A DNA stretch of 64,000 bases from Flavimaribacter sp039888615 (GTDB taxonomy: Bacteria; Pseudomonadota; Alphaproteobacteria; Rhizobiales; Rhizobiaceae): the NCBI GenBank assembly GCA_039888615.1, contig JBDQQS010000010.1; one strand, written 5' to 3'. The number at the start of each line of letters is the position of its first letter. Position 1 is the stretch's first letter. This document shows, piece after piece, positions 43,767 through 53,246 of this stretch. The notes under the pieces were generated by a model. The model made no database searches. It was not told the DNA's origin and saw only the letters and a program-made list of their open reading frames with translations. Made by a program: the position numbers and the translations under genes.

Positions 43767-45170
43767 TCACAACAGCTCCCGCACGTCGGTGATCTTTCCG
43801 GTCACGGCGGCGGCCGCGGCCATCGGCGGACTCATCAGGTGGGTGCGCCCGCCCTTGCCCTGGCGACCTTCGAAATTGCGGTTGGAGGTTGAGGCGCAGC
43901 GCTCGCCCTCTGTCAGCCTGTCGTCGTTCATCGCAACGCACATCGAACATCCGGCGTCTCGCCACTCGAAGCCGGCGGACAGGAATATCTCGTGCAGGCC
44001 CTCGCGCTCCGCGGCGATCTTGACGGCCGCCGATCCCGGCACCGCAATCGCCTTGACGCTGTCCGCCACCTTCCTGCCGGAAAGCACCTGCGCCGCCGCC
44101 CGCAGGTCTTCCAGGCGGCCATTGGTGCAGGATCCGACGAACACGCGATCAACCGCGATGTCGCGGATTGCGGTTCCCGGTTCCAGGCCCATATAGGCTA
44201 GGCTCTTGCGCAGTCTCGACTTGCTGTTCTGATCCGCTTCCCGTTCCGGATCGGGCACCTGACCCGTGACCGCGCATGTGTGTTCCGGGGTCGTTCCCCA
44301 GGAGACCTGTGGCGCCAGATCAGCGGTATTGAACGTCACCTCGCGATCGAAAACCGCGTCTGCGTCGCTGTGCAGATCGGACCATGCCGCCATGGCCTGC
44401 TTCCAGGCCTCGCCCGAAGGCGCCAGCGGACGGCCGTCGAGAAACGCAAACGTCTTGTCGTCAGGCGCCACGATGCCGACCCGGCTGCCGGCCTCGATCG
44501 ACATGTTGCAGAGCGTCATGCGCGCCGCCATCGAGAGGTCCCGTACGGTCGATCCTGCGTATTCCAGGGCGTATCCGACGCCACCGCCAGTGCCGATTTC
44601 GGCGATGAGCGCGAGGATGACGTCCTTGACGGTCACGCCGTTCGGCAACCCGCCCTCCAGATTGACCCGCATCGTCTTCTGCTTGCGCTGTCGCAGCGTT
44701 TGCGTCGCGAAGATGCTGGTGCATTCGCTGGCCCCGATGCCGAAGGCGATGCACCCGAAGGCGCCGTGGGTGCAGGTGTGACTGTCTCCACACACAAGGA
44801 CGACGCCAGGCAGGGTAAATCCCAGTTCCGGGCCGATGACGTGAACGATGCCATGCCGTTCGCCATCCATCGGCATATAGGCTATGCCATGGTTCGCGGC
44901 GTTTTCCTTGAGGCGTTCGACCTGTGAAAACGCCAGGCCTTCCACGAAAGGCCTGTCGCCGCGCAAGGTCGGCACGGCATGGTCGGCGACGGCGATGTGC
45001 GCCTCCGGACAGCGGACTTTCCGTTCGTCCTGGTCGAGAGCCGCAAAAGCCTGCGGGCTCGATACTTCCTGCACCAGGTGGCGATCGACATAAAGCAGAT
45101 GCTCGCCATTGCCATGGTCCGCGACCACGTGGCTGTCCCAGATCTTGTCATAGAGCGTTTGCGCTGCCAT
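43767..45170 (-). CDS. LeuC-like large subunit of an aconitase-family hydro-lyase
   Basis: 467-aa Fe-S hydro-lyase. Cluster cysteines are in VGSCTNGRLEDL and DAGCSMCVAMN; further motifs LVCGDSHTCTHGAFG and SNRNFEGRQGKGGRTHLMSP. ATG at 45170 gives the usual LeuC N-terminus (AQTLYDKIWDSHVV); a longer frame to 45227 would cover the promoter. First gene of a five-gene operon with overlapping stops and starts. Maleate hydratase and 2,3-dimethylmalate dehydratase belong to this family, which fits the neighbours better than leucine biosynthesis. Confidence 0.88.
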   Translation of the reverse strand: MAAQTLYDKIWDSHVVADHGNGEHLLYVDRHLVQEVSSPQAFAALDQDERKVRCPEAHIAVADHAVPTLRGDRPFVEGLAFSQVERLKENAANHGIAYMPMDGERHGIVHVIGPELGFTLPGVVLVCGDSHTCTHGAFGCIAFGIGASECTSIFATQTLRQRKQKTMRVNLEGGLPNGVTVKDVILALIAEIGTGGGVGYALEYAGSTVRDLSMAARMTLCNMSIEAGSRVGIVAPDDKTFAFLDGRPLAPSGEAWKQAMAAWSDLHSDADAVFDREVTFNTADLAPQVSWGTTPEHTCAVTGQVPDPEREADQNSKSRLRKSLAYMGLEPGTAIRDIAVDRVFVGSCTNGRLEDLRAAAQVLSGRKVADSVKAIAVPGSAAVKIAAEREGLHEIFLSAGFEWRDAGCSMCVAMNDDRLTEGERCASTSNRNFEGRQGKGGRTHLMSPPMAAAAAVTGKITDVRELL

Positions 45171-45236
45171 TTCCGATACCTGTTCTATAGACCCGGTAGA
45201 AATTTCACTTGATTTCGGTAGGACCATACTATTTCA

Positions 45237-45250
45237 TGAATGCGCATTCA
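45237..45250. promoter_or_regulatory. Perfect 14-bp palindrome, candidate LacI operator (leuCD-like / hyuAB promoter)
   Basis: TGAATGCGCATTCA is perfectly palindromic with a central GC step, the form of LacI-family operators. It lies about midway in the 136-bp gap between the leuC-like start (45170) and the hyuA start (45307), and occurs identically at 50409-50422 in front of the LacI and transporter genes. Confidence 0.75.
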
Positions 45251-45306
45251 ATAGCGATGCCCGAACAGACTTATGGATGCGGATTGGCAGCAACCTGGAG
45301 AGCAAG

Positions 45307-47364
45307 ATGAGACTGGGAGTCGATGTGGGAGGAACCTTTACCGACCTGCTTCTGCAAGACGATGCAACACAAAAAACGTATCGGGCGAAGACGCCGTCCA
45401 CGCCTCAGGACCAGTCAATCGGCGTCGCCGAAGGGGTTCGGCTAATATGCGAGAAGGCTGGCGTCGAGGCATCTGACATTTCCCTTGTGCTGCATGGGAC
45501 GACCGTTGCGACCAACGCGGTTCTGGAAGGCAAGGGAGCCCGGGTCGGACTTCTAACGACGGAGGGTTTCGAGCACACGCTTCACCTCGCCAGATCCTGG
45601 ACGCCTGGCCCGCTGTTCGGCTGGATCGTCATGGACAAACCGGACCCGCTGGCGGCGCTGCGCGACACCAGGGGCATTCCCGAAAGGATGGATGCCCGTG
45701 GCAACGTCGTTCGCAAGCTCGACGAAACGCGAGCGATCGAACTGATCAATGATCTCTGTGCAAGCGGCATTGAGGCTCTGACCATTTCGCTGATCCACTC
45801 CTATGCCAATCCGGCGCACGAACAATGCCTGCGCAAGCTTGTACTGGACCGTTTTCCCGACATGCATGTTTCCCTTTCCTCGGACATCCTGCCGGAATTC
45901 CGTGAATATGACAGGGCAATTACAACTGTCATGAATGACTATGTCCGGCCGATCATGACACGATATCTTTCACGCATCGAGAAGCGGCTCATTGAGGTTG
46001 GAACCACCAGCAAACTGCACATCGTTCGCTCCGACGGGGGCCTGATGAGCGCGGAAGCCGCTGCTGCCCGCCCGGTTCACACGGTGCTGTCTGGTCCGGC
46101 AGGCGGCGTGACCGCCACGGCGATGATAGCCCGCAGGACAGGGCTCAAGAAACTCCTGGCGTTCGACATGGGCGGCACGTCCACCGATGTCTCTGTTATC
46201 ATTGATGGGGAACCCACAATCTCGCGTTCGACTGACGTCGGCTATTTTCCAGCCAAGGTGCCGACCCTCGACGTGCGCAGCGTGGGAGCGGGCGGCGGAT
46301 CCATTGCCGAAGTTTCCGAACTGACGAACTCGCTGCGGGTCGGCCCGCGAAGCGCCGGCGCCGCGCCTGGACCGGTCGCCTACGGGCGCGGCGGCACAGA
46401 GCCGACAGTTTCGGACGCCAATGTGGTGCTTGGCTATCTGCCGCCGAAACTGCTAGGCGGTGATATGAGCCTCGATATCGAAGGCGCCAGAGAAGCTGTG
46501 TCCGGAATCGGCAAGACCATCGGACTTACCCGCGAGGACGCCGCACAAGGCATTCTCGAAATAGCCAATGAAGTGATGCTCGGAGCGCTGCGGGTTATAA
46601 CGGTGCAGCGTGGTCTTGATCCCCGGGATTTCGGCATCGTCGCCTTTGGCGGCGCAGGACCGCTGCACGCCAATGCCGTTGCCGAATTGCTCGGCTGCTA
46701 TCCGGTTGTGGTTCCCCACAATCCTGGTGTGCTCTCCGCCCTGGGCTTCCTCGAGGCCGAATTCAAGAACGAATTCGTTCGAACACTCATAGGTTCGATC
46801 GCAGGCATGGACGACGCACATGTGTGGGAACAGTTCGCTGAATTGCGCGCCGGCGCCCTGCAGTGGCTCGAGGAGCAGGAGGTGGAGGAAGGTGATCGCA
46901 GGATCAGCTATTCCGTTGACCTGCGTTACGAACAGCAGGGATTCGAGGTGACAATTGCCGTGCCTGCCGAACTGACGGATGGCGGCGCAAGGCTGGACGC
47001 TGTGCTCGTGAATTTCCACGAAACGCATGAACGCCTCTACGGCGTACGCTTCGATTTGCCGATCGAGCTCGTTACCTTGCGGGTGGTCGCGACCGGAGCA
47101 ACCCCGCCGGTAGAGGACGCGCCGCCGGAACAGGGTGTTACCAATGCCCGCGATGCCGTGATCGAGATGTTGCCTGCCTATTTCAAGGGAGGGTGGATGG
47201 ATACACCGCATATCGACCGCGACAAGCTCGGTGTCGGTGCGCGCATCGACGGTCCGGCGATCATACGCCAGTATGACACGACAACCGTTTTATTGCCCGA
47301 TCATTACGCTGAGGTCGACAAACTGGGCAATCTGATGATCTGGCCAATAAAAAAGGGAGACTAA
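45307..47364 (+). CDS. Hydantoinase/oxoprolinase subunit A (HyuA family)
   Basis: 685-aa ATP-dependent ring-opening amidase subunit. N-terminal MRLGVDVGGTFTDLLL and HGTTVATNAVLEGKGARVGL, then the actin-like phosphate loop FDMGGTSTDVSVI and VGAGGGSIAEV, and FGGAGPLHA near residue 440. ATG at 45307 with GGAG upstream; it is the shorter of two in-frame choices but gives the standard N-terminus. Family members open 5-oxoproline, N-methylhydantoin or similar lactam/imide rings using ATP, or carboxylate acetone/acetophenone. hyuB follows 4 bp later. Confidence 0.9.
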   Translation: MRLGVDVGGTFTDLLLQDDATQKTYRAKTPSTPQDQSIGVAEGVRLICEKAGVEASDISLVLHGTTVATNAVLEGKGARVGLLTTEGFEHTLHLARSWTPGPLFGWIVMDKPDPLAALRDTRGIPERMDARGNVVRKLDETRAIELINDLCASGIEALTISLIHSYANPAHEQCLRKLVLDRFPDMHVSLSSDILPEFREYDRAITTVMNDYVRPIMTRYLSRIEKRLIEVGTTSKLHIVRSDGGLMSAEAAAARPVHTVLSGPAGGVTATAMIARRTGLKKLLAFDMGGTSTDVSVIIDGEPTISRSTDVGYFPAKVPTLDVRSVGAGGGSIAEVSELTNSLRVGPRSAGAAPGPVAYGRGGTEPTVSDANVVLGYLPPKLLGGDMSLDIEGAREAVSGIGKTIGLTREDAAQGILEIANEVMLGALRVITVQRGLDPRDFGIVAFGGAGPLHANAVAELLGCYPVVVPHNPGVLSALGFLEAEFKNEFVRTLIGSIAGMDDAHVWEQFAELRAGALQWLEEQEVEEGDRRISYSVDLRYEQQGFEVTIAVPAELTDGGARLDAVLVNFHETHERLYGVRFDLPIELVTLRVVATGATPPVEDAPPEQGVTNARDAVIEMLPAYFKGGWMDTPHIDRDKLGVGARIDGPAIIRQYDTTTVLLPDHYAEVDKLGNLMIWPIKKGD

Positions 47365-47368
47365 GACC

Positions 47369-49147
47369 ATGACCCGACATATTGATCCAATCACCCTCGA
47401 CCTCATCGAAAACGCCTTGCTGAACGCGCGCTTCGAGATGGACAGCGTCGTGGTCCGGGTTGCCCTTTCGCCGGTCATACGGGAACAGCACGACGAGTTT
47501 CCGATGATCTGCAACGCCAAGGGGCAGATGATCGTCGGCCAGTTCGGGTCCTACATTCCGGCGATCGTCGACCAGTACAAGGACGACATCAACGAGGGCG
47601 ATATCTTCGTCTGGAACGATCCCTATTCCTGCAAGGGGTCGATATCGCACAATAATGACTGGTGTGTGATGCTGCCGATCTTTCACCAGGGTGTCCATGT
47701 GGGATTCAGCTCGATATTCGGACACATGGTCGATGTCGGCGGCAAAGTGCCGGGTTCCATGCCGGCGGACGCCTATACTATCTGGGAGGAAGGGCTGCGA
47801 GTTCCTCCCGTCAAGATATACGAGAAGGGAAAGCTGAACGACGGCGTTCTGCAGATCATGCTCAACAACAGCCGCACGCCCGACATGAACCGGGCCGATC
47901 TGATGGCTCTGATCGCCGGGTGCCGCACCGCGTCGAAGCGGGTTCTCGAGATCTGCGACCGCTTCGGGCGGGAAACCTATATCACAGCCTGTGACTTGCT
48001 GCTGGATCGCACGCGCGAAGCGATGCGCGTCCTGATATCGAAATACATTCCGGAAGAAGCGGTCACCTTTACCGACTATGTCGATGATGACGGTGTCGGA
48101 AACGGCCCGTTCAAGATGCATCTGTCGATCTATCGTCGGGGAGACGTCGCGGTCATCGACTGGACCGGAACCGACGATCAGGCGGAAGGCCCTATCAACT
48201 TCCACATTCACGAAGGCCTGTGCAAACTGTTCTTCGGCGTCTACATGATCATGGCGTTCGATCCGAAGATAATGTTCAACGAGGGTTTCTACGACCTGTT
48301 CGAGATCGTGTTGCCCGAAGGCAGCCTGCTCAATCCGCGTTTCCCGGCGGCTCTGTCAAACCGCCTCAACACCCATACGCGGTTCTTCGACTGTCAGGCG
48401 GGGGCGCTAGGACAAAGGGCTCCACATTTGTCGATGGCGGCCGGATATGGCACGAGCCCGCACTTCATCTTCACCGGCAAGGACGGGAACGGAAAGTATT
48501 TCCAGCTTATGGAACTGTTATTCGGGGGCGTGCCCGGCCGGCCGCGCGGCGACGGTTTTGACGGCCATGCCTGGTGGCCACTCTTCAGCGCCACCCCGAT
48601 TGAATACATCGAGAACTATTACCCGGTGCTGGTTGAAAGCTATCGGCCCGTGCGTGACGCGGGAGGCGCAGGGCTGCACCGGGGTGGATCAGGGATCGAG
48701 AAAATCTACAGGGTCCTTGAAGCCGGTTCGATCTCGATCCACGACGACCGCGAGGTCGTGCCGCCCTGGGGCATTAACGGTGGACTGCACGGCGGGACCT
48801 CGAGCAAGTGGCTCGTTCGCGCCGGCTCCGAAGAGCGCGAACGCATTCCTTCGAAAATCGACAATCTGCGTGTCGAACCTGGCGACAAAATCGTATTCAT
48901 CACTGCCGGGTCCGGCGGCTGGGGAGACCCGCTCGAGCGCCCGGTTGAGAAGGTCCTGCGCGATGTCGTCGACGACATAGTTTCGATGGAGAAGGCCAGA
49001 CGCGACTATGGCGTCGTCATCCGCGACGACGAGAGTATCGATGAGGCCGCCACGGAGACGTTGCGCAAGGAGATGAAGTCGGAGCGTGGCAAACCGTCGG
49101 ATTTTGATTTCGGGTTCATTCCAGGCGTTCACGAGGCGGCCGAATAA
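47369..49147 (+). CDS. Hydantoinase/oxoprolinase subunit B (HyuB family)
   Basis: 592-aa second subunit. Typical segments: DPITLDLIENALLNARFEMD, VWNDPYSCKGSISHNNDWCV, HMVDVGGKVPGSMP, GDVAVIDWTGTDDQAEGPIN, and C-terminal GGAGLHRGGSGIEKIYR and ITAGSGGWGDPLERP. ATG at 47369 with GGGAGA before it. Length fits the family (about 550-600 aa). Forms a complex with subunit A. Converges with the LacI gene, leaving 16 bp between stops. Confidence 0.92.
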   Translation: MTRHIDPITLDLIENALLNARFEMDSVVVRVALSPVIREQHDEFPMICNAKGQMIVGQFGSYIPAIVDQYKDDINEGDIFVWNDPYSCKGSISHNNDWCVMLPIFHQGVHVGFSSIFGHMVDVGGKVPGSMPADAYTIWEEGLRVPPVKIYEKGKLNDGVLQIMLNNSRTPDMNRADLMALIAGCRTASKRVLEICDRFGRETYITACDLLLDRTREAMRVLISKYIPEEAVTFTDYVDDDGVGNGPFKMHLSIYRRGDVAVIDWTGTDDQAEGPINFHIHEGLCKLFFGVYMIMAFDPKIMFNEGFYDLFEIVLPEGSLLNPRFPAALSNRLNTHTRFFDCQAGALGQRAPHLSMAAGYGTSPHFIFTGKDGNGKYFQLMELLFGGVPGRPRGDGFDGHAWWPLFSATPIEYIENYYPVLVESYRPVRDAGGAGLHRGGSGIEKIYRVLEAGSISIHDDREVVPPWGINGGLHGGTSSKWLVRAGSEERERIPSKIDNLRVEPGDKIVFITAGSGGWGDPLERPVEKVLRDVVDDIVSMEKARRDYGVVIRDDESIDEAATETLRKEMKSERGKPSDFDFGFIPGVHEAAE

Positions 49148-49163
49148 GGCGGCCCCGGCCGAA

Positions 49164-50183
49164 TTAAACTCCGGGGATTGTCCGACCGGGTAGCAGATTG
49201 CCCGGAACGGTGCGCATGGAGTCCGTGCCGAGGCGTTGCCCGTCGCTCTCGCGCTGAAGCAGCTCAAGGGATTCAGACACCATGCGTTCTATCGGTTGCC
49301 GGACGGTTGTAAGCCGATAAGGCGCCCTTTGCCCTTCGCGAATGCCGTCGAATCCGGCCAGCATGATGTCTTCCGGTATTGCGAGACCGAACGTCTCCCG
49401 CAAGGCGTCGGCGCAACCGATCGCCATGATATCGTTGACGGCGAATACTGCGTCCGGAAATTGCGGGGTCGGTCTGCTGAAGTGCGAGATGATTGCATTG
49501 CGCGCGCCGGCATAATTTGAGCCGCCGTCGACTTCCGCAATGCTGCAATTACCAAGAGACTCGAGCGCCAGTCGGAAGCCGGAAACCCGGTCGCGGCTTG
49601 TCGATCCCTGAGGATCTCCGCGAACGATGAGGCAGCTTCGTGCGCCGGCTGCATGCATCAATCTGCCAATTGTCGCACTTCCTTCCAAATTGTCGCACTG
49701 AACTCCGGCAAGGTTCGATCCGTAAACGTTGCGGTTGAAGATGACCATCGGGATTCCGCGCCCTTCGCTCAGGCTCACCAGCTCCGACGAAATCTGCGCT
49801 GAGGTCAGTACGATGCCGTCCACCGGATAACGCAGCGCCTCAAGAAGCATGTCGTCGCAGTCGTGGCCATCCTGGACGGAGAAGGCGAGCACCTGACGGC
49901 TGGCGCGCTGAAAGCTCTCAATGAAAACCTGAAGACTTTCCGAGTAGAAGGGATTGTTGAGGTTTCCGCAAATCACCGCGACCATGTTGCTCTTGTTCGA
50001 TGACAATCCGGAGGCGTAGTAGTTTGGCAGCCAGTTCAACTGCTTCGCAGCGGCGATCACGCGGTCGCGTTTTTCTCTTGAGATGCTGCCACCGGGCGTA
50101 AACGCTCGGGAGACCGCCGGTTGCGAAACACCTGCAAGTTTCGCGACGTCATAGGACGTCACTCTCGAATTCTTTCGATTCAT
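49164..50183 (-). CDS. LacI-family transcriptional regulator
   Basis: 339-aa repressor-type regulator. HTH (about 8-55): TSYDVAKLAGVSQPAVSRAF, ISREKRDRVIAAAKQLNWLPN. Periplasmic-binding-like sensor domain: VAVICGNLNNPFYSESLQVF, VDGIVLTSAQ, PDAVFAVNDIMAIGCADALR, IMLAGFDGIREGQ. ATG at 50183 with AGGA 7 nt upstream; TTG two codons earlier is in frame. Divergent from the importer, and probably binds the TGAATGCGCATTCA palindromes in both promoters of the module. Confidence 0.92.
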   Translation of the reverse strand: MNRKNSRVTSYDVAKLAGVSQPAVSRAFTPGGSISREKRDRVIAAAKQLNWLPNYYASGLSSNKSNMVAVICGNLNNPFYSESLQVFIESFQRASRQVLAFSVQDGHDCDDMLLEALRYPVDGIVLTSAQISSELVSLSEGRGIPMVIFNRNVYGSNLAGVQCDNLEGSATIGRLMHAAGARSCLIVRGDPQGSTSRDRVSGFRLALESLGNCSIAEVDGGSNYAGARNAIISHFSRPTPQFPDAVFAVNDIMAIGCADALRETFGLAIPEDIMLAGFDGIREGQRAPYRLTTVRQPIERMVSESLELLQRESDGQRLGTDSMRTVPGNLLPGRTIPGV

Positions 50184-50408
50184 TCGCAATTCCTACCGTC
50201 TGCGGAGTGAACATGTTTTTCCGACGGGAGCCGGTCAGGGTCAAACACCGAACGGCGCTCAAGAGAAAACATCATTTGAATCATAGCTTTGACTGTTACT
50301 GCGTCATAGACCGTCCGGTATGCGCCGTCACCTCCCGTTCCGTGAGTGAAATGAGCTTTCGATTTTTCCTGCCGGTGATTGACACAAAGACATAAAAAAG
50401 AAAATATG

Positions 50409-50422
50409 TGAATGCGCATTCA
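50409..50422. promoter_or_regulatory. Perfect 14-bp palindrome, candidate LacI operator (lacI / importer promoter)
   Basis: TGAATGCGCATTCA, identical to the site at 45237-45250, lies 57 bp before the binding-protein start in the 295-bp divergent gap. A related element (CGAATGCGTTCA at about 50442-50453) follows 20 bp later and may be a second, weaker site. The rest of the gap holds no gene I can support. Confidence 0.75.
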
Positions 50423-50478
50423 AAAAAATATAACTACAACACGAATGCGTTCAATTGAGGTGGAACTTGGAGGTACCG

Positions 50479-51597
50479 ATGTCCAAAACGAGATTACTAA
50501 CGGGAATGTCGTCCGTGCTTGCATTGGCATTCACGGCATCTTTAGCATATGCGCAAAACGCCGAAGACGGTCTGAATCGCGCAAAGGAGAGCCTTGCCGT
50601 CTATCAGAACAAGCCGGAATTCACGGCGCCCGGCGAGCCATTCGACATCAAGGCATGCGCCGCCGGGAAGAAAATGCTGTCAATCCCGAACAACAGCACG
50701 AATCCCTTCCTGAAGGGCATTATCGACCGGATGAAGAACGTCGGGGATAAAATCGGCCTGGAGGTCGTCGAATGGGAAAACCAGGGTCAGCCGAGCCAGT
50801 GGGTCCAGGGATTCGATTTTGCCATTCGCGACAATTTCGACGTCATCGACCTGATCTCAGGAATCTCTCCAGACACGGTAGAGCCCCAGATCAAGGCCGC
50901 AAACGAAGCCGGCGTTAAAGTAATGACCTCGCATTTCTATGACCCTTCCTTCCAGCCGAACCCGCTGCTGTCCTCGACTTTGCCCATCGGTTTCAACGAA
51001 ATCGGCAAGATCCTCGCCAACTGGGTTACCGTCAATACGGAAGGCAAGGGCAAGATCGCAATCATCGTTTCGCGTGAAGTGCCGCCAACCATACCGTTGG
51101 TCGACGGGTTCGAGACCGAACTGGCCGAAAATTGCCCGGATTGCGAAATCGTGCAGGAAATCAATGTCGGCGTCGCAGAGTGGGGCACCAAGATCCAGCC
51201 ATCCGTTCAGTCGACTCTGCAGGCAAATCCCGACATCGACGTGGTCATCCCGATCTACGATTCGATGTCGCAATTCGTGGTGCCCGCGCTCCGCCTGACC
51301 GGTAAGCTGGGCGAGGTCAAAGTCGCCACCTTCAACGGAACACCCTTCGTGCTGGATTTCATCCAGCAGGGAGCGATCGACATGGATATCGGAGAGAGCC
51401 TTGACTGGATTGCCTACGCGACCATCGACGGTCACATGCGTGACCTGTGCGGTCTGCCGACGCCGGACAAGCTGAACGTGCCCTTCTATATTTTCGACAA
51501 GGATAATGTCGCCGATGCAGGCACACCAGCGCAATTCGACACCGGATACGGGGACGCATATATTACCGGCTTTCAGGAATTGTGGGGTCTCAACTAG
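50479..51597 (+). CDS. Ribose-type ABC transporter substrate-binding protein
   Basis: 372-aa periplasmic binding protein. Signal peptide MSKTRLLTGMSSVLALAFTA with cleavage after LAYA near residue 24. Body: KKMLSIPNNSTNPFLKGIID, FAIRDNFDVIDLISGISPD, PDIDVVIPIYDSMSQFVVPA, VKVATFNGTPFVLDF. ATG at 50479 with GGAGG upstream. First gene of a plus-strand importer operon under the LacI palindrome; the ligand is presumably the substrate of the hydantoinase/amidase pathway. Confidence 0.88.
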   Translation: MSKTRLLTGMSSVLALAFTASLAYAQNAEDGLNRAKESLAVYQNKPEFTAPGEPFDIKACAAGKKMLSIPNNSTNPFLKGIIDRMKNVGDKIGLEVVEWENQGQPSQWVQGFDFAIRDNFDVIDLISGISPDTVEPQIKAANEAGVKVMTSHFYDPSFQPNPLLSSTLPIGFNEIGKILANWVTVNTEGKGKIAIIVSREVPPTIPLVDGFETELAENCPDCEIVQEINVGVAEWGTKIQPSVQSTLQANPDIDVVIPIYDSMSQFVVPALRLTGKLGEVKVATFNGTPFVLDFIQQGAIDMDIGESLDWIAYATIDGHMRDLCGLPTPDKLNVPFYIFDKDNVADAGTPAQFDTGYGDAYITGFQELWGLN

Positions 51598-51602
51598 CTT
51601 CG

Positions 51603-53246
51603 ATGACCACCGTGGAAGATCTTCCGCGCAATACAGAGGCGGCGTCCCAAGCGGCGCCGCCGACGCTTCGTCTGGAGGATATCTCCAAGACGTTCCGCGC
51701 TACGCGGGCCTTGAATGATGTTTCATTGACAGTCAAACCCGGCGAGGTTCACGGACTGCTGGGCGCAAACGGATCCGGGAAGTCGACGCTGGTCAAGATC
51801 CTTGCGGGATTTCATGCACCTGATCCGGGAGGATTGATGCGTTTCAACGGCGAAGAGGTTTCGCTTCCGCTGATGCCGAGTGATTTTCGAAGGCTGGGCA
51901 TGAGTTTCGTCCACCAGAACCTCGGCCTGATATCTTCACTGACGGTTCTCGAGAACCTTCGCCTCGCGCAGATCGCGCTGCCCGGCGGCCACTTCATCAA
52001 CTGGCGCCGGGAAAAGGCGGCGGCGGAGCAGACTCTGGAGCGCTACGGTCTCGACATCACGCATTGGCGCCGTATCGATGAGCTGAGCGCAGTCAACCGC
52101 GCGCTGCTCGCTATCGTGAGAGCTTTCGAGGAGATACGTGTCGAGTGCGAGAGTACAGGCAAACCCGGGCTGGTGCTGCTCGATGAGCCGACCCCGTTCC
52201 TGCCGAAGGAGGGCGTCGAAAAGCTTTTCAAGCTTATCCGGCAGATTACCGAGCACGGATCCAGCGTGCTCTTCATCTCCCACGATATCGACGAGGTGAT
52301 GGAGATTACCGACACCGCAACGATCCTGCGCGATGGTCGTGTTTCGGGCGAGATCGAGACCCGCGAGGCAACTCATGCAAAAATGATCGAGATGATCATC
52401 GGACGTTCGCTCTCAAAGACGGAAAACGCGGAACACGAAGAACGTCATTTCGAACCCTTCCTTTCTGTCAAAGATCTTGAAGGAGACGGAATTCGATCCT
52501 GCGATCTGAAAGTGGGCTGCGGGGAGATAGTAGGCCTCACCGGGCTGATCGGGTCGGGATATGAAACCGTTCCCTATCTCCTCTACGGGGCGATCGGCGC
52601 GAAGGCCGGCAGGCTTGCCATCGAAGGCGGTCGCGAAACGCCTGTCGCAGAGATGACGCCCAAGAAATCTCTTCGGGAGAACTTCGCTCTGCTGCCGGGC
52701 GACCGGCCGACTCAGGGAGGGGTGGGCAGCATACCGGTTTATGAGAACATGCTGCTGCCGGACATCGGCGCCTATTTCAAGGGCGGCTTTCTCAGGAACG
52801 GAACAATGCGCCGCGAAGCGCGCAAGCTGGGCGAAGAATACGAGGTCCGGCCCAACGATCCGGACATCAACCTCGCCGCCCTTTCGGGAGGCAATGCGCA
52901 AAAGGTGCTTATCGCCCGTTGGATGAAAAGAAAACCAAGGCTGCTGATGCTCGACGAACCGACACAAGGCGTCGATGTCGGAACGCGAGCGAGCATTTTC
53001 GAGGCGCTGCGCACGGCTGCAGCCGACGGCATGTCGGTGATCTGCGCGAGTTCTGATTCCGAGCAACTCGCGGAAATCTGCGATCGTGTCCTTGTCTTCG
53101 CCCGCGGACGTATCGTTCAGGAACTGACAGGCGCTGCGGTTGAGAAGGATCTGATCACACAGGCCTGCTACGCATCCCTGGACCTGGCCGGCCTTCGCGC
53201 TACGGACGGGCAAAAACCACTCCGAACAGGAAACGAACATGACTAA
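51603..53246 (+). CDS. Ribose-type ABC transporter ATP-binding protein (fused two-domain)
   Basis: 547-aa ATPase, somewhat longer than usual. Domain 1 (about 20-270): Walker A GANGSGKST, Q-loop FVHQNLGLISS, signature position reads ELSAVNRALL, Walker B LVLLDEPTPFLP. Domain 2 (about 285-530): GLTGLIGSGYETV in the Walker A position, LSGGNAQKVLIAR, LLMLDEPTQGVDVG. The first-domain signature is degenerate. ATG at 51603 follows the binding-protein stop by 5 bp; an upstream GTG at 51582 is inside that gene. Overlaps the permease start by 8 bp. Confidence 0.88.
   Translation: MTTVEDLPRNTEAASQAAPPTLRLEDISKTFRATRALNDVSLTVKPGEVHGLLGANGSGKSTLVKILAGFHAPDPGGLMRFNGEEVSLPLMPSDFRRLGMSFVHQNLGLISSLTVLENLRLAQIALPGGHFINWRREKAAAEQTLERYGLDITHWRRIDELSAVNRALLAIVRAFEEIRVECESTGKPGLVLLDEPTPFLPKEGVEKLFKLIRQITEHGSSVLFISHDIDEVMEITDTATILRDGRVSGEIETREATHAKMIEMIIGRSLSKTENAEHEERHFEPFLSVKDLEGDGIRSCDLKVGCGEIVGLTGLIGSGYETVPYLLYGAIGAKAGRLAIEGGRETPVAEMTPKKSLRENFALLPGDRPTQGGVGSIPVYENMLLPDIGAYFKGGFLRNGTMRREARKLGEEYEVRPNDPDINLAALSGGNAQKVLIARWMKRKPRLLMLDEPTQGVDVGTRASIFEALRTAAADGMSVICASSDSEQLAEICDRVLVFARGRIVQELTGAAVEKDLITQACYASLDLAGLRATDGQKPLRTGNEHD

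Noticed and set aside
43123..45170. LeuCD as the leucine biosynthetic isopropylmalate isomerase
   Set aside because: The genes are in an operon with an amidase and a lyase under a LacI operator shared with hydantoinase genes, without leuA or leuB; a catabolic hydratase fits better, though sequence alone cannot exclude isomerase activity.
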